A stretch of 64,000 bases of DNA from Apostichopus japonicus (GCF_037975245.1 NC_092574.1:4954713-5018712); one strand, 5' to 3'. Positions 42,526-57,200 are shown, counted from the first letter of the stretch. The notes: a model not told the origin generated them from the letters alone. Translations and numbers: made by a program.

Positions 42526-43540
42526 GGGCAAGGATCCAGGATTTTGAGAAAGGAAGGGTAGGGGTTTCTGAACGACAAGGCGAAGCCGAGCGTAAAATCG
42601 TACTGTGGGGAAGAGGGGAGGGAAAGGGATGTTCCCTCTCATATTTGTGTAAATATAGATGCTCTAAAGTCTATGGTGCACTTGATCTGCGGGCAAGGGC
42701 GGATCCATGATTCTATGAAAGGGGGGCCAAATATATCATCTTGTGATCGCCGTCCTTATGAGTGGTCTGAGGGGAGGGGGTATCCCCCTCCCCATTTGAG
42801 AATATTTTGAATAATTAAGGGTCCTTATAATGCATTCTGCTGCTAGGGCCTAGGCTATGTTTTGCAACTTTTGAAGTAAATTTATGTTCAAGAATTTTCT
42901 TATTTGGGGGTTAGTTATATATTTTTTAATTGAGGCAATAAAAAAGGTGAGAATGTACTAAATAATTAAGGATCCTTAGGCTTGATGCAATGTAGTGTAT
43001 CTGGTGATTATCCCCTATGAGAGAATAAACAGATTTTTCTGCTTGAATAGTTCGGGTGGCCCCTCCACATTTTTGATTAGGGATCACTGGCATAGCCAGG
43101 GGGTGGCCAAGGCCACTCCCAATTAAAATGCAAAAAAAAAAAGGGTTCGCCAAAATAAAGGATTTTGTCTAGATGCATCTTGCAAGACCTGGGAAGTGCC
43201 ATTTCCGGCGATAAACAGGTACCCTTTTTCACAAATTTCTACGTTCTGCGCAAACCAATAGTGGCTCTCTACTTAGATTCGGCTACCCCAACCAAAAATC
43301 CTGGCTACGCTATTGCTGGGGTTTAACTCCCCCAACCTCCGCTTCCTTAAGTCGTATAGGGTGGGGGTGGGCTTCTCATGTTTTTCTTTAAATATAGATG
43401 CTCTGAGATGTAGTTGATCTGCGGGCAAAGGCGGAACTTTGATTTTATGAAAGGGGGCAAAATATATCAACTTGTGATCGCCGTCCTGGGGAGAGGTCTG
43501 AGGGAAAGGGGTGTCCACTACCCCATTTGTGCGGGATACC
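42526..43540. mobile_element. Cluster of decayed hAT-like repeat fragments
   Basis: Two related fragments start GCGGGCAAGGGCGGATCC (about 42,692) and GCGGGCAAAGGCGGAACT (about 43,420). Both contain ATCTTGTGATCGCCGTCC or AACTTGTGATCGCCGTCC, then a G-rich to C-rich block. Between them, GGCATAGCCAGGGGG (43,090) and CCTGGCTACGCTATTG (43,301) could be the inverted ends of another element. No target duplication is clear. Confidence 0.5.
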
Positions 43541-46500
43541 AGGAGCAGTGGTGCTTAGTAGAGACTGGGCGCTGAGAATTCCTGATCTGAGAGAATTTGA
43601 CTGGTATAACAGGTTTATATCCACTTAACCGTACTACCATACAAGCAAATCCCAGAGAAAAATAAGGCCTATATAAAGTGCGCAAAAAAAGTTACGGCTC
43701 AAATATGATATGAGAGGTATCTAGAGCTCTAAAATCATGCTCCAAAATTTTGTTTTTGATAAAATAAATATACACAAACTATGTGAACATTAGACAACAT
43801 TCAGGATTCACGTTAGTGTGAAGGATTGGATGACACTCGCGTAGGTCTAGGATATCACCCTAGCCTAGCCTAGGCCTTCTACTACTGATCCCTAAATCAA
43901 TGTACTTTCTAGCTACCTGCTTCAAACTCACCCCCCCTCCACCTCAAAAAAAAAAGTAAAGGGAGGGATTTTCCCAGTCTTTCAATCCCAGTGTGAACCC
44001 TGGCTGCATTAGGGCCTAATAGGCCCTAATATTCTCTAGTTATGTTTAAAAAAAAAATAGATGCCAACTGGGTTAATATTCATTCTAAGACAGGGGGCAC
44101 TGGGGCTCCTGGGAATCTTGGTTCCGCCCTAGACTGATTAGGCTAGCCAGGGTGATTTAGTTAGTCCACAAAAAAAAGTTTTTACGCATGGAATTCATTT
44201 TTGTTGGTGTTTTGACGTGCAAGCAACGCCTTGCCGGTGTAGGAATATGTCAGGCTATAGCCTAATTAGTGTTTCCGATAAGCTGGGCTTGACGTTACTG
44301 AGGTGTATAATAGCTAGGGCCTTGGTGTGACAAATGGCGCAAGGCATACATGGAATGCACCCTGCATCAGGCTATTTATATCTGTGTGAGCAAAAGCCTT
44401 AAAACTACATGGATTGTAGCTTACAGTTAATATATAAGACTCATTAGAATAGTCGACCATTAGGAGATGTGTGGGGGTGGGAAAGCTATGATAGGATGAG
44501 GGTATGAGCTAGGACTGTGATACAATTTTATTTTACATTTATTTATTTATTTGTTTCAGTTACTTGTTCACTGTTTTAATTTTTCTTGTTACAATATCTT
44601 ATCTGATCATGTTAACCAAGGTGTTTAAGTTACCCACATGATTTACACAAAGTTGGATGAGCCTTATAAAATTCCTCTTTTGTGGCATTCTAAATTCTGC
44701 TCTACATGGACATATATTTTTATTACTTCACATTGTATGCTGCAAGTGCAAGCCTATATAGACTTATCAGTGACTATGTGAGTATGTGACATAGTCGGCA
44801 TTGTCACAGGGGCATGTGTCCACTCCTCTAGCGCCCCTCTTTTAAATATTGAAGCCAATTCATTCCAAATTCAATTTCAATCAAATATAACACTTTGTAG
44901 TTCTTTGAAAATATTAAATGACAAAGACATCTCTTAAAGTGGGAAGGAGACACTGCTTTCCCCATCAAATAATTTTCATTGTATCCCTTGAAATTGATCC
45001 AATCTCATACATGTATTACATTTCTGCTGAGTATCTGTTTGGCTTCTGCTACAGTTAGGCCTTATAGATTCATATCTAAAAATCTTTTTAGGAATAAAAA
45101 ATTCAACCATGCAAACTCCATAGTGCAGCCACAACTGTAGAGATGGAGTAACAAATTATAGGTACTGTGTGATATGCCAAAAGAAGGAGAAACATTACAA
45201 GAATTTTCAAAACATCTCAGAGACTGGATTAATTTATTTGAACAATGCAATTGTAGTATGTGAAGATGAAGTTCCAGGCAGAATTAGGCCAGATATGTGA
45301 AAATAGTTGAAAAGTATCATCCAAATTGGCATGGTCAATGTCTGGAAGAGTATGCAAACAACAGACGCAAGCTAGTTAATGAGCAAGGCAGTGGGATCCA
45401 TACACCAAACAAAGACCCATTGTTTGTTTCATTAACTTGTATTTCATAGAGAAACAGAGTCACATATTTTCACCTACTATGTCTTATTGGCATTACCCTG
45501 AAGATCTTTTCTGACTTAGGGTCCGATTTTGTCTGAAGATACCTATCATGCTTATCATTGGAGGCTCTCCTAAAGGAGGGCTCTAATGACACAGGCTTCC
45601 CTTACCCCATTTATTCTCAAAAATTAGGCTAACGAGCTGAGTTTTCCACCACCTCCATCCTAAAAGTGAGCATATGTGACAAAGTTTGGCAGTATCACTT
45701 TTATCCTTATGAAAATGTTTTCCTATGCAATTTCCCATTATGCCGTACTTTCATAAACTTCAGTTTTTAGTTTTTTCCCCACCCCGTCCCCCCTCCCCCC
45801 ACGTTGCCCAACCGAGCCAAAAGTGGGTGTAGATTAATATTTTCAGTAAAGGTTCAGCTCTTCAGCATAGTAACATGTAGATAAATATTCCTTGTGGTTT
45901 TTCCTTTCATTTTATAGTCATATCTAATATTTGTTTTATTCATTTATTATATGAAATACCATTTTGACCTTTACCTGGGTTCCCCTTATTCATGGGAAAT
46001 ATGAGAGCATTGAGGGTTTTCACTCTCAGTATTGTAAAATATGGATTCCTTGTATCATTTCCTTTCATTTGATACCCACCATGCCATACTTTAAATAATC
46101 TCAATTTTCCCCTCCCCACCCCCTGGGGTGGGGGTGTGTGAACATTTGAGAGTGAGCCCTTTCAGATTTTCATCAGGGCACCCTAGGCTATCATTTAAGA
46201 TAAAGCACATAAAAATAGCACAAGGAATAAAAAAAAAATGTTCCGGTGCTCCCTGGTTACAGTAGTGTTTGATAAATAACACCTTCAGCCTTGATTTTAA
46301 AATGCAAGATACATCTTCTGTAACAGTGCTTTATATTAGGTTATGGGGAAGGTTGCAGGTTGGTTTGAATCATAACAGATTTTGTGAAGCATCCACTACC
46401 TGCCTCCAACAGGAAAATATACACGGCATAAACAAACTTTAACATCTCAGCAGAAGTAAGTACTAGAAGTAGAAAACAACAAGACCAGGTTTGCAACTGT

Positions 46501-46760
46501 GGAATGACTTTTGTTTCTCAAAATCAAAACTAGTAGACTTAGTCACAAAAACATAACTGTACAGAGAGACATTTGAAAGATAATAATTTAACAAATTTGA
46601 TTAAATGTGTTCGTATATCTTTTCTAAGCAGCACTGAACATTAATTAAGACGGAACCTCAATTCGGAAAATAATAATTTAAAACCGTTTCCTAATTGCAC
46701 TCGAACAAGACACGTCAGACATGATTAAAAATAAACACAGTATAGTACACAGGTACTATA
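43541..46760. other. Intergenic stretch, middle part
   Basis: AT-rich, with poly-A and poly-C runs and a C-rich stretch near 45,780-45,800. No gene, RNA or clear repeat is recognised. Confidence 0.4.
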
Positions 46761-46770
46761 ATGGTAAGGT

Positions 46771-46832
46771 ACACCTACATACACCTACACCTACATAGGT
46801 ACACCTACATACACCTACATATGGTACACCTA
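46771..46832. repeat. Degenerate (CACCTACATA)n repeat
   Basis: GTACACCTACATACACCTAC and variants recur six to seven times in ~62 bp. The minus strand encodes a YVGV repeat in a short ORF, an artefact of the repeat. Confidence 0.85.
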
Positions 46833-48104
46833 CATAGGATAAACTCACACTGCAAGGCAGTAGTATTCCACTAATAGAAAACTCTTCAATTCGATGAAAA
46901 CAAGTGCTCAGGTAAGTTGAAGCCAGGTTCATGTTTTGCTTGGAGTCCGTGGAACTTTGGAACAAGAATGTTCTCCATATGTGATGAAATAAGGATTAGT
47001 CCATTTCTTTGTAGTAAAATAACAAGATAACTTACACACTTATTAAAAAGTTGATTCCAAATAACTGTTTAATAAAACAGAAAAAGATTTAAAAATTAAA
47101 AAAGGTCTCATCAGTTTTGTCTGTCTTTGGTTTCCGTCCTGAGTAAGGTTGTCATTCCTCACTGATTTACAACTGGTTACATTTTATAACATAAAAATAG
47201 GAATAAAATAACATAAAAATAGGGGACAGGTTGCCCATCCCAAACTGGTTTTTCTTTTCAGGTTGATACAAACATTAACATTCTCACGACCTGACTGTCT
47301 CTCTTCACTCCACACCAGCATGCTTCACGACTAACTGCAAAATAAAAATGTCTTGTCCCTGCCTCTGTGACCTTGTAGGCAATCCAAGAGTACAGAAGGC
47401 CCGTTACATAGAGGTGACCAGTTTAAGGGGACAGTCCTCGGATTGCATGCGCCGTCCATAATTCAAAGTGTCCCTAGATTTAACATACCGTCACCAGAAT
47501 TCCTCAAAATTTGCAGCCCTTAATGATTGCATTTTAATTTTGGATTTTAACACTTGTATCTGGACAAGTTGTTCTAAACTTTGGTATTTGACCTTCGACC
47601 TTGAAACAAAAACATCACATTTAATTGAGAGGAGCTCAGAATTCCAAAACTCCTCCCTTCAAACAAAAATTATTATTATACATAACAATGTCCAAATGAG
47701 GGGATCAACATTAATACCATTTCCACATATTTCCTCATATGTCCAATATTTCCTCATATTTCCTCATATGTCCACAATTTTCCTGGAAACAAACCGTCAC
47801 CTTTAATACCCTTTAACAATGCTAAGATGACAGAAACGTGGACAAATAAAATCCCAGCCTACTGAATTGACATTAATAAAAGTTACCCTGTATTAATCAA
47901 TGTATAAACCATCAATTTATAATTTGAGAAACCAGAAAACAAAAACACTTAGTGGTTCCGATGTCTAAACATATTCATAGTGTGGTAAGCCACACATGTT
48001 AATATTCATGGACTTATGCACACCAAAATGAAGTGGATTATCTATTGACTTATGCGGCAACATATAAAGAAAGGTACCAGGAATCAGTTATCATGTTGAC
48101 TAAG
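46833..48104. other. Intergenic stretch with minor repeats
   Basis: TTTCCTCATAT(G/T)TCC repeats four times around 47,728-47,780. Otherwise unassigned. The 112-codon ORF at 47,468-47,806 includes this repeat and has no domain. Confidence 0.4.
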
Positions 48105-48510
48105 TCAATTTAGTGACATAGTATCATAACATTTTGTGCCTAAATGGTCCCAATTTTTTTTAGCCCAAACAAACCGACTATTAAAATGGTTATGCCCCAA
48201 ACATTGAACCTCCAAAAATTGTGGGCCCAAAAATTCAGGCCCAAAGAATGTGTCCTCAAATGCATTTGAGGTGGAAATCAAGTTAGGGCCCACCTGGCCT
48301 TAAAATGCACCCATAATTTCATAAGGCCAAGATGGTCCCAAAAAATTTAGGCCTACATGTACCAAGCTACTAACCAACAACTATATTCCAAGTTTGGACA
48401 AAAATCCAATTGATGGCTGGCCCCAATAAAATTCTGCCTATAAATGGTCCCAAAAATATTTGGCCACAAACCGACTCAAAAATATATTTGCGCCCCAAAA
48501 ATTGTACCCC
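48105..48510. repeat. Degenerate GGCCCAAAAATT-type repeat region
   Basis: Blocks such as GGTCCCAAAAA, GGGCCCAAAAATTCAGGCCC, CCCCAAAAATTGTACCCC and GGCCACAAACCGACTC recur every 20-35 bp on the plus strand. On the minus strand the pattern gives phrases like FFGPEFLGPQFLE. It looks like an old, decayed minisatellite. Confidence 0.55.
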
Positions 48511-48535
48511 AAGACAAACACATACACTCTCGCAT

Positions 48536-48553
48536 ACACACACACACACACAG
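48536..48553. repeat. (CA)n microsatellite
   Basis: About nine CA dinucleotides in a row. Confidence 0.9.
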
Positions 48554-49083
48554 GTTCCAATGGATGTAAAGCATCAGAACAAAATTGGATAAAAAACTAG
48601 GAATGAGTCTATTAAACCACACTTGATAGAAATTAAACATCTACAAGCACATGAGTTCTGTCTCCAGATATGTCTAGCAGTAATATTGTAAACAACATCT
48701 ATAACTCAAGTGTGCGGGTGGAAGGGACGATTGAAACACGCCTTGGAAACATCTTCATTGTTATCAAACACATTCAACCCTTGAAGATCTTCTCAGCTTA
48801 ATGACATAAACCTTGTTGTGTACACGCAAATTTTTAATTTCATTTTCATTGCATTGAACTATAGATGCTTTCTCTGGAGAGTGTAGTCCACAATGCCTGA
48901 TTACTAAAATATTAATAACAACAATTAAAACATGACACAATATCTGGCAAGAATTTGTGCAAAAGTAAATAAAACAAAGAAAAATGGGAAGGGAAAAAAT
49001 GGACTTCATCAAACCAATCCCAGATGAGCAAAAAACAGAAGGAAAGGAGTTATGTCTGAGGGAACAAGCACAGAACAATAAAA

Positions 49084-49632
49084 TACCTGATGATTGAGAG
49101 TATAACCTATGAAGTCATTAAGAAATTTTCTTGAGACCATAATAATAATAATTATTATTATTATAACCTATGAAGTCATGAAGAACTTTTCTTGAGACCA
49201 TAATAATAATAATTATTATTATTATAACCTATGAAGTCATTAAGAAATTTTCTTGAGACCATAATAATAATAATTATTATTATTATAACCTTTGAAGTCA
49301 TGAAGAACTTTTCTTGAGACCATAATAATAATAGTAATACTAATTATAATAATAATAATAATTATTATTATTATTATTATAACCTATGAAGTCGTGAAGA
49401 ACTTTTCCTGGGACCATAATAATAATAATAATAATTATTACTATTATTATAACCTATGAAGTCATGAAGAACTTTTCTTGAGACCATAATAATAATATTA
49501 ATTATTATTATTATTATTATAACCTATGAAGTTGTGAAGAACTTTTCTTGAGACCATAATAATAATAATAATAATTTTTATTATAATTATAACCTATAAA
49601 GTCATGAAGAACTTTTTCTTCAGACCATAGAG
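49084..49632. repeat. ~60-65-bp minisatellite with palindromic (ATA)n(ATT)n core, about 8-9 copies
   Basis: Each unit has ACCTATGAAGTCATGAAGAA, then CTTTTCTTGAGACCAT, then a run of ATA repeats followed by ATT repeats that is self-complementary. Units differ mainly in trinucleotide number. It lies 1.6-2.1 kb past the MGAT4 stop codon, possibly in its 3' UTR. Confidence 0.92.
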
Positions 49633-51185
49633 TCATTTCATACATAAACGATGATATTAAAAGAAAGAAAAGAAAAGGCAAAAATAATAACCCCAAACCA
49701 GCCGTCCTAATAAAACAATGCTTTCCCTCTAGCCGTTTAAAATACTTTCAATATACCCCCACATTTCTTATACTAGCATACCTTTCCGGTGGGTAAAAGG
49801 ATGGGATGGACAAGCTGCTTCCGAGAAACCTCTTTAAAATAATTTCATTATCAAGAGACATTATCAAATTCCTTCATTAACAATTAAACACTGGTTCAAA
49901 CTTAAGAAGATAAAAAAAAATAAAAATAAATAAATACAAATGAGTTGTACTTAAGTCATTCACGAATCATTTAAAAACGCAACTTTGACGACGGTAAAAA
50001 CACTCCATCGCGAATGCTACTTGCAAATGAAAGGTTGATTCTCGGCAAAGTGAGACAGCAAAAAATCACTAAAATTACTATAAGAAGTAAAACTGAAAGC
50101 ATTAAGCTACCTCAAGTTCTCATTACACATGGCAAGATTTAAACGATTTTCTCAAACCAGATCATAACTGGGTTTGTGATTCTGTAATTTCTAAAAATAA
50201 ATTCAGTATCATCAACTAGGTGATCCCAGAAGGAGACCAAGTTTGAAACCTCACATCCACGATATGAGAATTAATTCTATGGTTTAATGTGGATGTTAAG
50301 TACACTACAAATAAATGTATCACTTCAAGGATGAAAATATGATCATATCCATCAGGTGAGATGAATTTATCAAACAAAAAGATTAATATTTGTAGGATTT
50401 GTTCAACTTTGGTGATATTGCATAATATGTGAAGTTTGTAGGTAATTCGAAAACACTTGACAACTGGAAGAAAGTTAAGTTTGCTTAATAACATTTTTAG
50501 GAAACAAAAAGAACTGTTTGATCCATATCTAAGTTAATTTCTGTCGGTCCTTTGTAAAGTAGATGAATGATATGTTGTATAGATGTTCTATGAAATTACA
50601 ATCACAGAGATTAATTTAATACCTAGAGTGTTTCTAAAGCTACAAGCTGGCTTAACAAGAAAGATCTGTTGTTCTGTCCATCAATTTCACTTGGATTCCC
50701 TAAACATACTGTAGGTGGAAACCAGAGCTTGTCCTTTCTCTTAAAAGCTCTGCTAAAAAAACTGCAGAAAAATAATTGAGGTCTTTCAAACCAAAATGGA
50801 AATTTGCATCATCCATCTAGAGAAAAGATTTTCCTCCAAAAATGAATCCCTTCATAAAGCAAAGATAAAACTTATGGCCAACTATTTTGCATCAAAAAGT
50901 TTTTTTGTACATATATATATATAAAGCGTAAGCAAACCAATATTATGTATTGTCGAGAAAGCGGGCACGGAGCTGTTGGTATGCTATGACCATTCTCCGA
51001 TTCCTCCAACGTAGCACTGGCCGCCTCTACCTTCTTCCACTATGGTTCAGGAACGTTACAAAAGAACCTGAATTACCAGTGGGTATGTCCCAGGTTTACA
51101 TGGGCCTAATAAGATGTTGTTCCTTGACTCCTGATCAGAGCTGTATTCAGTAACTCATGGCAACCAAACATCCACTGGCAATCTA
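49633..51185 (-). other. MGAT4: Probable MGAT4 3' UTR and flank
   Basis: Directly downstream of the MGAT4 stop on the minus strand; AT-rich, without conserved ORFs. I found no convincing AATAAA close to the stop codon on the minus strand, so the transcript end is not placed. Confidence 0.4.
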
Positions 51186-51215
51186 TCACCTGTCACCTCT
51201 CACCTTCAAGTAGAT
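51186..51215 (-). CDS. MGAT4: MGAT4 last coding exon and stop
   Basis: IYLKVRGDR and TGA (51,186-51,188). The acceptor is ctcacgtag|ATC. Chosen because it restores the family ending after WVILSE (human ...NEIHIKK...) in phase. If the previous intron were retained, the protein would continue [13 protein letters not shown] instead. The short exon makes this the least certain junction. Confidence 0.7.
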   Translation of the reverse strand: MYLKVRGDR

Positions 51216-54200
51216 CTACGTGAGCAAAACGAAATATATGGAATCACATATTATAAATAATATATCACATCTCATTAACACATAATCAACATATCACACA
51301 TAGATATGTCCTTTGGCACTCATACATTACACATTATAAACCATATAACATATTAGATGAAATCACAAAATCCCTTATGACCAACATATACCACACATTA
51401 CAACCATACAGCATATTACATACATGTCACCCATGGATAGATCACTTATATGTATATATATATATATCACATATGACATACATATCACCAATCATAGACA
51501 TATCCCTTATAACCAAAATATCACACATTATCACCATACAGCACATTACACATTTGTTACATATAGACATGTCCCATACTACACACACATCATTAAGCAC
51601 AGACGTATCACTTACTACTTAAATTAACTCCCTAGTGGATTGCTGTATGGCCTACTTACATAATCTAATTACATCCTATCCATCCATATACAGCTGAGCT
51701 TTGATAATAACCAAAGCCTCCTCACCAGCCTATTGAGGTACAAATGGCAGCAATGTACCTTGCCCTTGCTTACCTCAGATAAAATAACCCAGTTCTCCAG
51801 ATTTGAATATATCTGCAAACGAAATTCATGGAGTGCACCGACTGATGCAGGTACTTCCCCAAAAGCGGACCCATCTTTGATAAATTCTCCTGCAGCAATA
51901 GAAATGGAAGGAAAGGAAAACATGACACCAGGAACAGCATCAGCGAGCGACATTTAACAGAACATGACAGGAACAAAGAATTAAAACTTTGAAAACCATC
52001 AAAAACTTGGAAACAATTACTGAAATATGTTCTGGTCCTAACAGAGTGAATCCTTTCAGTGTACTGTAGATTTCTATTTTTATTTTGATGTTTCAAGTCT
52101 AGTACTCATATAAAACTTGTGGTAAAATTATGTATTATTTTATCTGGCAATGACTGTAAAAATAGTTTCCAAAACTGGATAGGTTCACTTTAAAGAATGC
52201 AATATCTAAGATAACTTGAACATTTTATAGGATTTTCATTATTAGCGATATCACTCTCTGTCTAAGTAAGCTATTCATCCTCTTCCTTATTGAAGTTTTA
52301 CCGGTATTTCCAAACGTCATGCAACATTCGTGACTCGGTGCGTGGATTTCAAAAGCCATTACCTATAACAAGAAACCCATCTGCTGTTATCTTGCTCCTT
52401 TCAAAGCCAACATTTTTAACACCTCCAACTGGAAGGACTTCTACTGATGTGTTGAATAATTTATCTCCAGGTATCTCGGAACTACCACTAATAAATCGGT
52501 ACCTGTCAAGAGATAGGAATTGTATATGAATTACAAAATTATGATACAGTTCACAGTGGTGGTGGCTAGTTTATGTGACGTCACAGTTAGAAGATCTATG
52601 ACAGCAAGAGCTGTAATACATGGATATCTCATCGGTCACCAGTTCTGAATGCGTTAACATGGAGGAGGCAGAAGATAGAGGGGGCTGTTGAAGAATGCAA
52701 CGGCAAGACATGTTCATCAAGTATGGAAATTCATATAACTTTCAGCAGTGTTGATATGATTGAAGGAATACTGACAATAACAGGTCACTGTAAAAAAAAT
52801 TGAGTCTTTCTATAAAAATCTGTGTATGTTATACAGTACTGTTGCAGCCAGTTAAAGTGGAGGCCTAGTGTTATAACCTATTACATATTACAAGCCGTTA
52901 CTTTGGTAATAATGTTTAACACATTACCCTTTCTTGAGGGAAGGGCAGGTAATGGTCCAAACTGTGTAAAGCGTGGACTGCCTCGCTCCAAGTCTATAAC
53001 AGTAATGGACATGAAACACTGTGGCTAGGCATGGTTTTTTTCAAGTTACAATCACCATGGCAACGGTTTTGTCGATACTCACTCAGATATATCTACAGCA
53101 GGTTCAAACTTGAATCTAAGAACATCTCCAACATTAGGATTTGTTCCCCAGAAGATATCTTGTCCTTTGTATGCTTTCACTAAACTGTGTTTCTGGTACT
53201 GTTGTAAAGTAGTCGAGACATCAGCCTCTGGGTTATTATGCTGGGGAATATGGATACCTTTCTTGAAATCACGATCCTGCAAAATTGAATCATAAATCAA
53301 GGAGTAATCAGAGGAACATGATTGAGAGTCCTGTCAAACTTGTCAGAGTAAATGAATGATGTAAGAGCGAACATGCTAGTAATTAATTTAAAGCCATCTA
53401 ATATCTTACCATCAGTTATCACATGTAACACTGCCAATCTCCATTGACTGTATAATAAACCTGCAACGTTGCACACATTTTACATTGTTCTTTCTTGGTT
53501 GGCTGGTGTGTTTGCATGTTACTTATATAACAACTGAACTTATCTTTCAGTGATCACACATAATGGAACAAATAGCCATTACAATGACACTTGTAAATGA
53601 GTTAGAAATCCAACTATTAACTACCACATTCGCTATCATTTGCGAGCCATCCAAACATCAAATCCTAACTCACACATGCACTCAATATTTAAACAAATGC
53701 AAACATTAAAGTGTAACTATTTGATTCTATCACTAAATAAGACAGCCATCCACCCGAAACTAAATAACATCTGCACTAAATTTGCAAGCAACGTTAAATG
53801 GTAAGTAATATCTTCACAAAATATGAGCGGAATCTACGAAATGCTACCTTTTTAAAGAAATCATTTAAAAATCGACCAGTTTGACATTGTTTAGATCTTG
53901 AAAATTTAGAGGACCGTCCTCTTTTGAGGGTACTGCTCCTGGAGGTAAACACCTTTGAGGTAAATGAATCTGGAGGATTCATGTCAATTGGGTGCGCGCG
54001 TACCATACATGGAGGGTCATGTGATGTGTTCCAGGGTGGTACCAAACTGATATTTCTCTGGAGCAGTTCGAGAATATTGTTAGTGACTTCTTGAAAGATT
54101 TGCACCAAGACGGATCAGACATGGAAACTAACGGCGTAAGAAGGTACTGGTACTTCAGGCCTACGAAATAGTGCTAATATGCTAACGTTCAACCTTATTC

Positions 54201-57200
54201 TCTTGAATGGAGGCAGGCCTTCTACTTAATAGATCTTACTTATTAATACAGCTCTAGGGGCAAGCTTTGTCTCATATGGACTAACGTTATTACTACTTCC
54301 TATAAGTGAATGTAGAAATGGGAAATGTGGGGAAATGTTTAGTTCAGTGCAACCACGGAATTCTCCATGGAACAGAGCCTAATGCGGCTCGACGGAAATA
54401 TAGCTATCACGTTAGGCTACAGGCACTGTTATTGCTAGGTAACAGGTGTCGTCTGCTGCTCTAAGCTTGCATGCACATTTACGTACTAGTTGGGTGAAAT
54501 CATCATGCGTAATGGGGAGAGTAATATATAAGTACCACCCTGGAACACAGCACATGACCCTCCATGCATGGTACGCACGTACGCGCGTATTTACTGTGTG
54601 ATAGTTTCTCCAGATTCATTTACCTCGATGGTAAACACATGTTACCTTGGCCAGGCAGACCCGCCTGAACCTTTACTAACAGAACTAACAGATACACACA
54701 TCACATAGCAGTCATTCAGAACTGCAAAAACATTAAAACTCAAAGTTGTCAAAGTGACATTTAATACCTTGTCCACTCGTTACAGGGAGGTCAGAAGAAA
54801 CATTGGCTAACTCGACCTACCTTTAGTTTCTGTATTTTACCCTTCAAAGAGGAATGAAGACCGACATGTTGAAATAACGACGGCTTGTATCTGATTCTAT
54901 GTCTGGCTTTCTCTTTTGTACAATGTTTCTGAAAGATAACGGAAAGGAAAACTGTCAAAAACTCTGCTGAGTTTATTATCATCATTCATGTATCAATGCA
55001 TTACTGCATATTAACTGTAGTTGGTTCACTAGTTGCGACGTATAATACTAAATAGCTATGTAGTATCAAAGGTAGGTCCAGAGCAAGTTTTATAGAGCAC
55101 TAGCTCCCATTTATTACACTAGTCGAAGAAATCCATTTAAATAAAAAATTTTCAATTACAAAATCATCTGTGTTACCCAAATAAAAAACAAGTGAACAGC
55201 TGTTAAACAAATTTTTAAAGTCTGTTATCGGAAAATATTCACGCAAATATTTAAAATTCAATCATGAGAGAGAAACATGTCCAGTTGCTTTCAGTATGCA
55301 AAGATGTATGTAAATCTGTTTGTTGTCAAGGTGATGCATTTGCATTCTATTAGAGCAAAATGAATCCCAACGATATGAGCTAGTATACTACAGACTGCAG
55401 ATGAAGGTGGAGTTGTTAGCGATTCAGAACAACGACACCCCACAGAAGCAGTTAAGAGTTGGGACTGTCATTGTGGAGACAGCTATATCTGCAAAAGCTA
55501 TATCTTGTTACATTGTTATTGGTAAATCCAGAATGAACTGAGCATTATCATTTTACTTGAGGTTTCCTACAAAATCAACAAATTGAGAAGATAAAGTTAC
55601 ATTCCTTCTGACAAACTTCGTTCCATGAGGTTACATGGTTAACATTTCTTGACAGAGTTGAGGTCAGATATTAATAATAATTGAACTTGAAGGGCAGTTA
55701 TTTTAAAACGCTAAGCAGCAGGCATGTGTTTGTGATAGAAGCTGAATGGTTTGTAACTTAAAATTCATGTTCAATGGTTTGATACCTAGTTGACAGTTTT
55801 AACCAATTTTGGATTGGTTTTACAATTTGAAAGACCATGGATTTCTCCTAGATGAAAACCTCAAGTTACTTTGGCCGGGTGATCAAACTCACAACCTCCC
55901 AGGTGCTAGGTGTCATAGCTTCTACTACAACTGCCCTAGACTCAACCAAAGCATTGGTTATAAAATATTATATTATATTATAAAATATAAATTATTTCAT
56001 GATAAACCACTGATAACCAAACAATACCTACTAACACCCAACTTGATTTAGGAACAATTGATTAGTGCATACTTAATTTAGCAAGAATGGATTTAGTAGT
56101 ACTGGTAAGCTATTAGAGACTACATCCATTGTAAGGGGATTAACTTAATCCTTTGATGATCTCTAATACATTGCGTAACATATATCCATATAGCATGGTG
56201 GTTACAGGAAGGATAGATGATGCTAACATGTGACATTAAACTTACGGCATCTTTCTCGGGATTACAGACCAGGACGAACAATATGTGATCCAAGAGCCAG
56301 TCGATTGGCTTAGCTTTATGGAACATCAGAAAAAAGTCTGCTACTAAATTAAGATCTGCACATTTGAATAGTTTACCTGGAAGGGGGAAAAAAAAATAAG
56401 TACAACAAATAAGAGAATAGATAACATTATATTCTGTAGGATTTTGTGTACTTCGTACAGAAAATTCATGTTCCTTTCATGTAATAATCATTTACTAATC
56501 ATGTACCAACCACATACCAATCATGCACCAGTCATATGCCAATCACATAATAATCGTTAAAAACCACTCCTATCAGTCCAGGCGGTACTTCTATAAACAC
56601 TTTCAAGTTTTTGGAGACTGATCCTTCAAATAGCTGAGGTGGATCAGTAAAAAAGTGACTGGACTATCAAGTCTAACACACAAATTCATAAGGTCAATTC
56701 CTCAGATGCAATCCAAAATTCAGTGGGATGATGTGTTTATAATATATTACAAATTGGTCAAGTGGTCTTGAATATCATCCAAGAATTGCTCAGATATTAT
56801 TATGTAGAAGTTAAAAGAACCTGTCATTTTTGTGTAATTAGAATCGATAACACAACTGATGAACATTAACATTAAGGCGTGCACTGAGGAGCCGACTAAA
56901 TCATCATTTAAGCCTTAAAGGAGCGTTTCAGAGATTTTGCAGATTTTAACGGTGAATATCTTGAAACCCAGGATAGCTAGAGAAACATTGCTTACATTTC
57001 AAATGTTCCTTTGGCTTTGGACTACAACATCATGAGACTAAAATTCTGCTTAAAGAAGAAACCCTTTAACTTGAAACAGCAACTTACCAATGAAGCCTAA
57101 CTGTGAGAATTCTAATAAAAGCCAAGGATTTCTGTTCTGTTGACTTGCGAATGCGACCATTGTGTTGACAAAGTTTGGCACTGCTATAATGTCATCTTCC

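Noticed and set aside
48105-48293. 62-codon minus-strand ORF with a GPEFLGPQFLE repeat
   Set aside because: The peptide repeat follows from a degenerate DNA repeat (GGCCCAAAAATT type) and is not supported as a gene.
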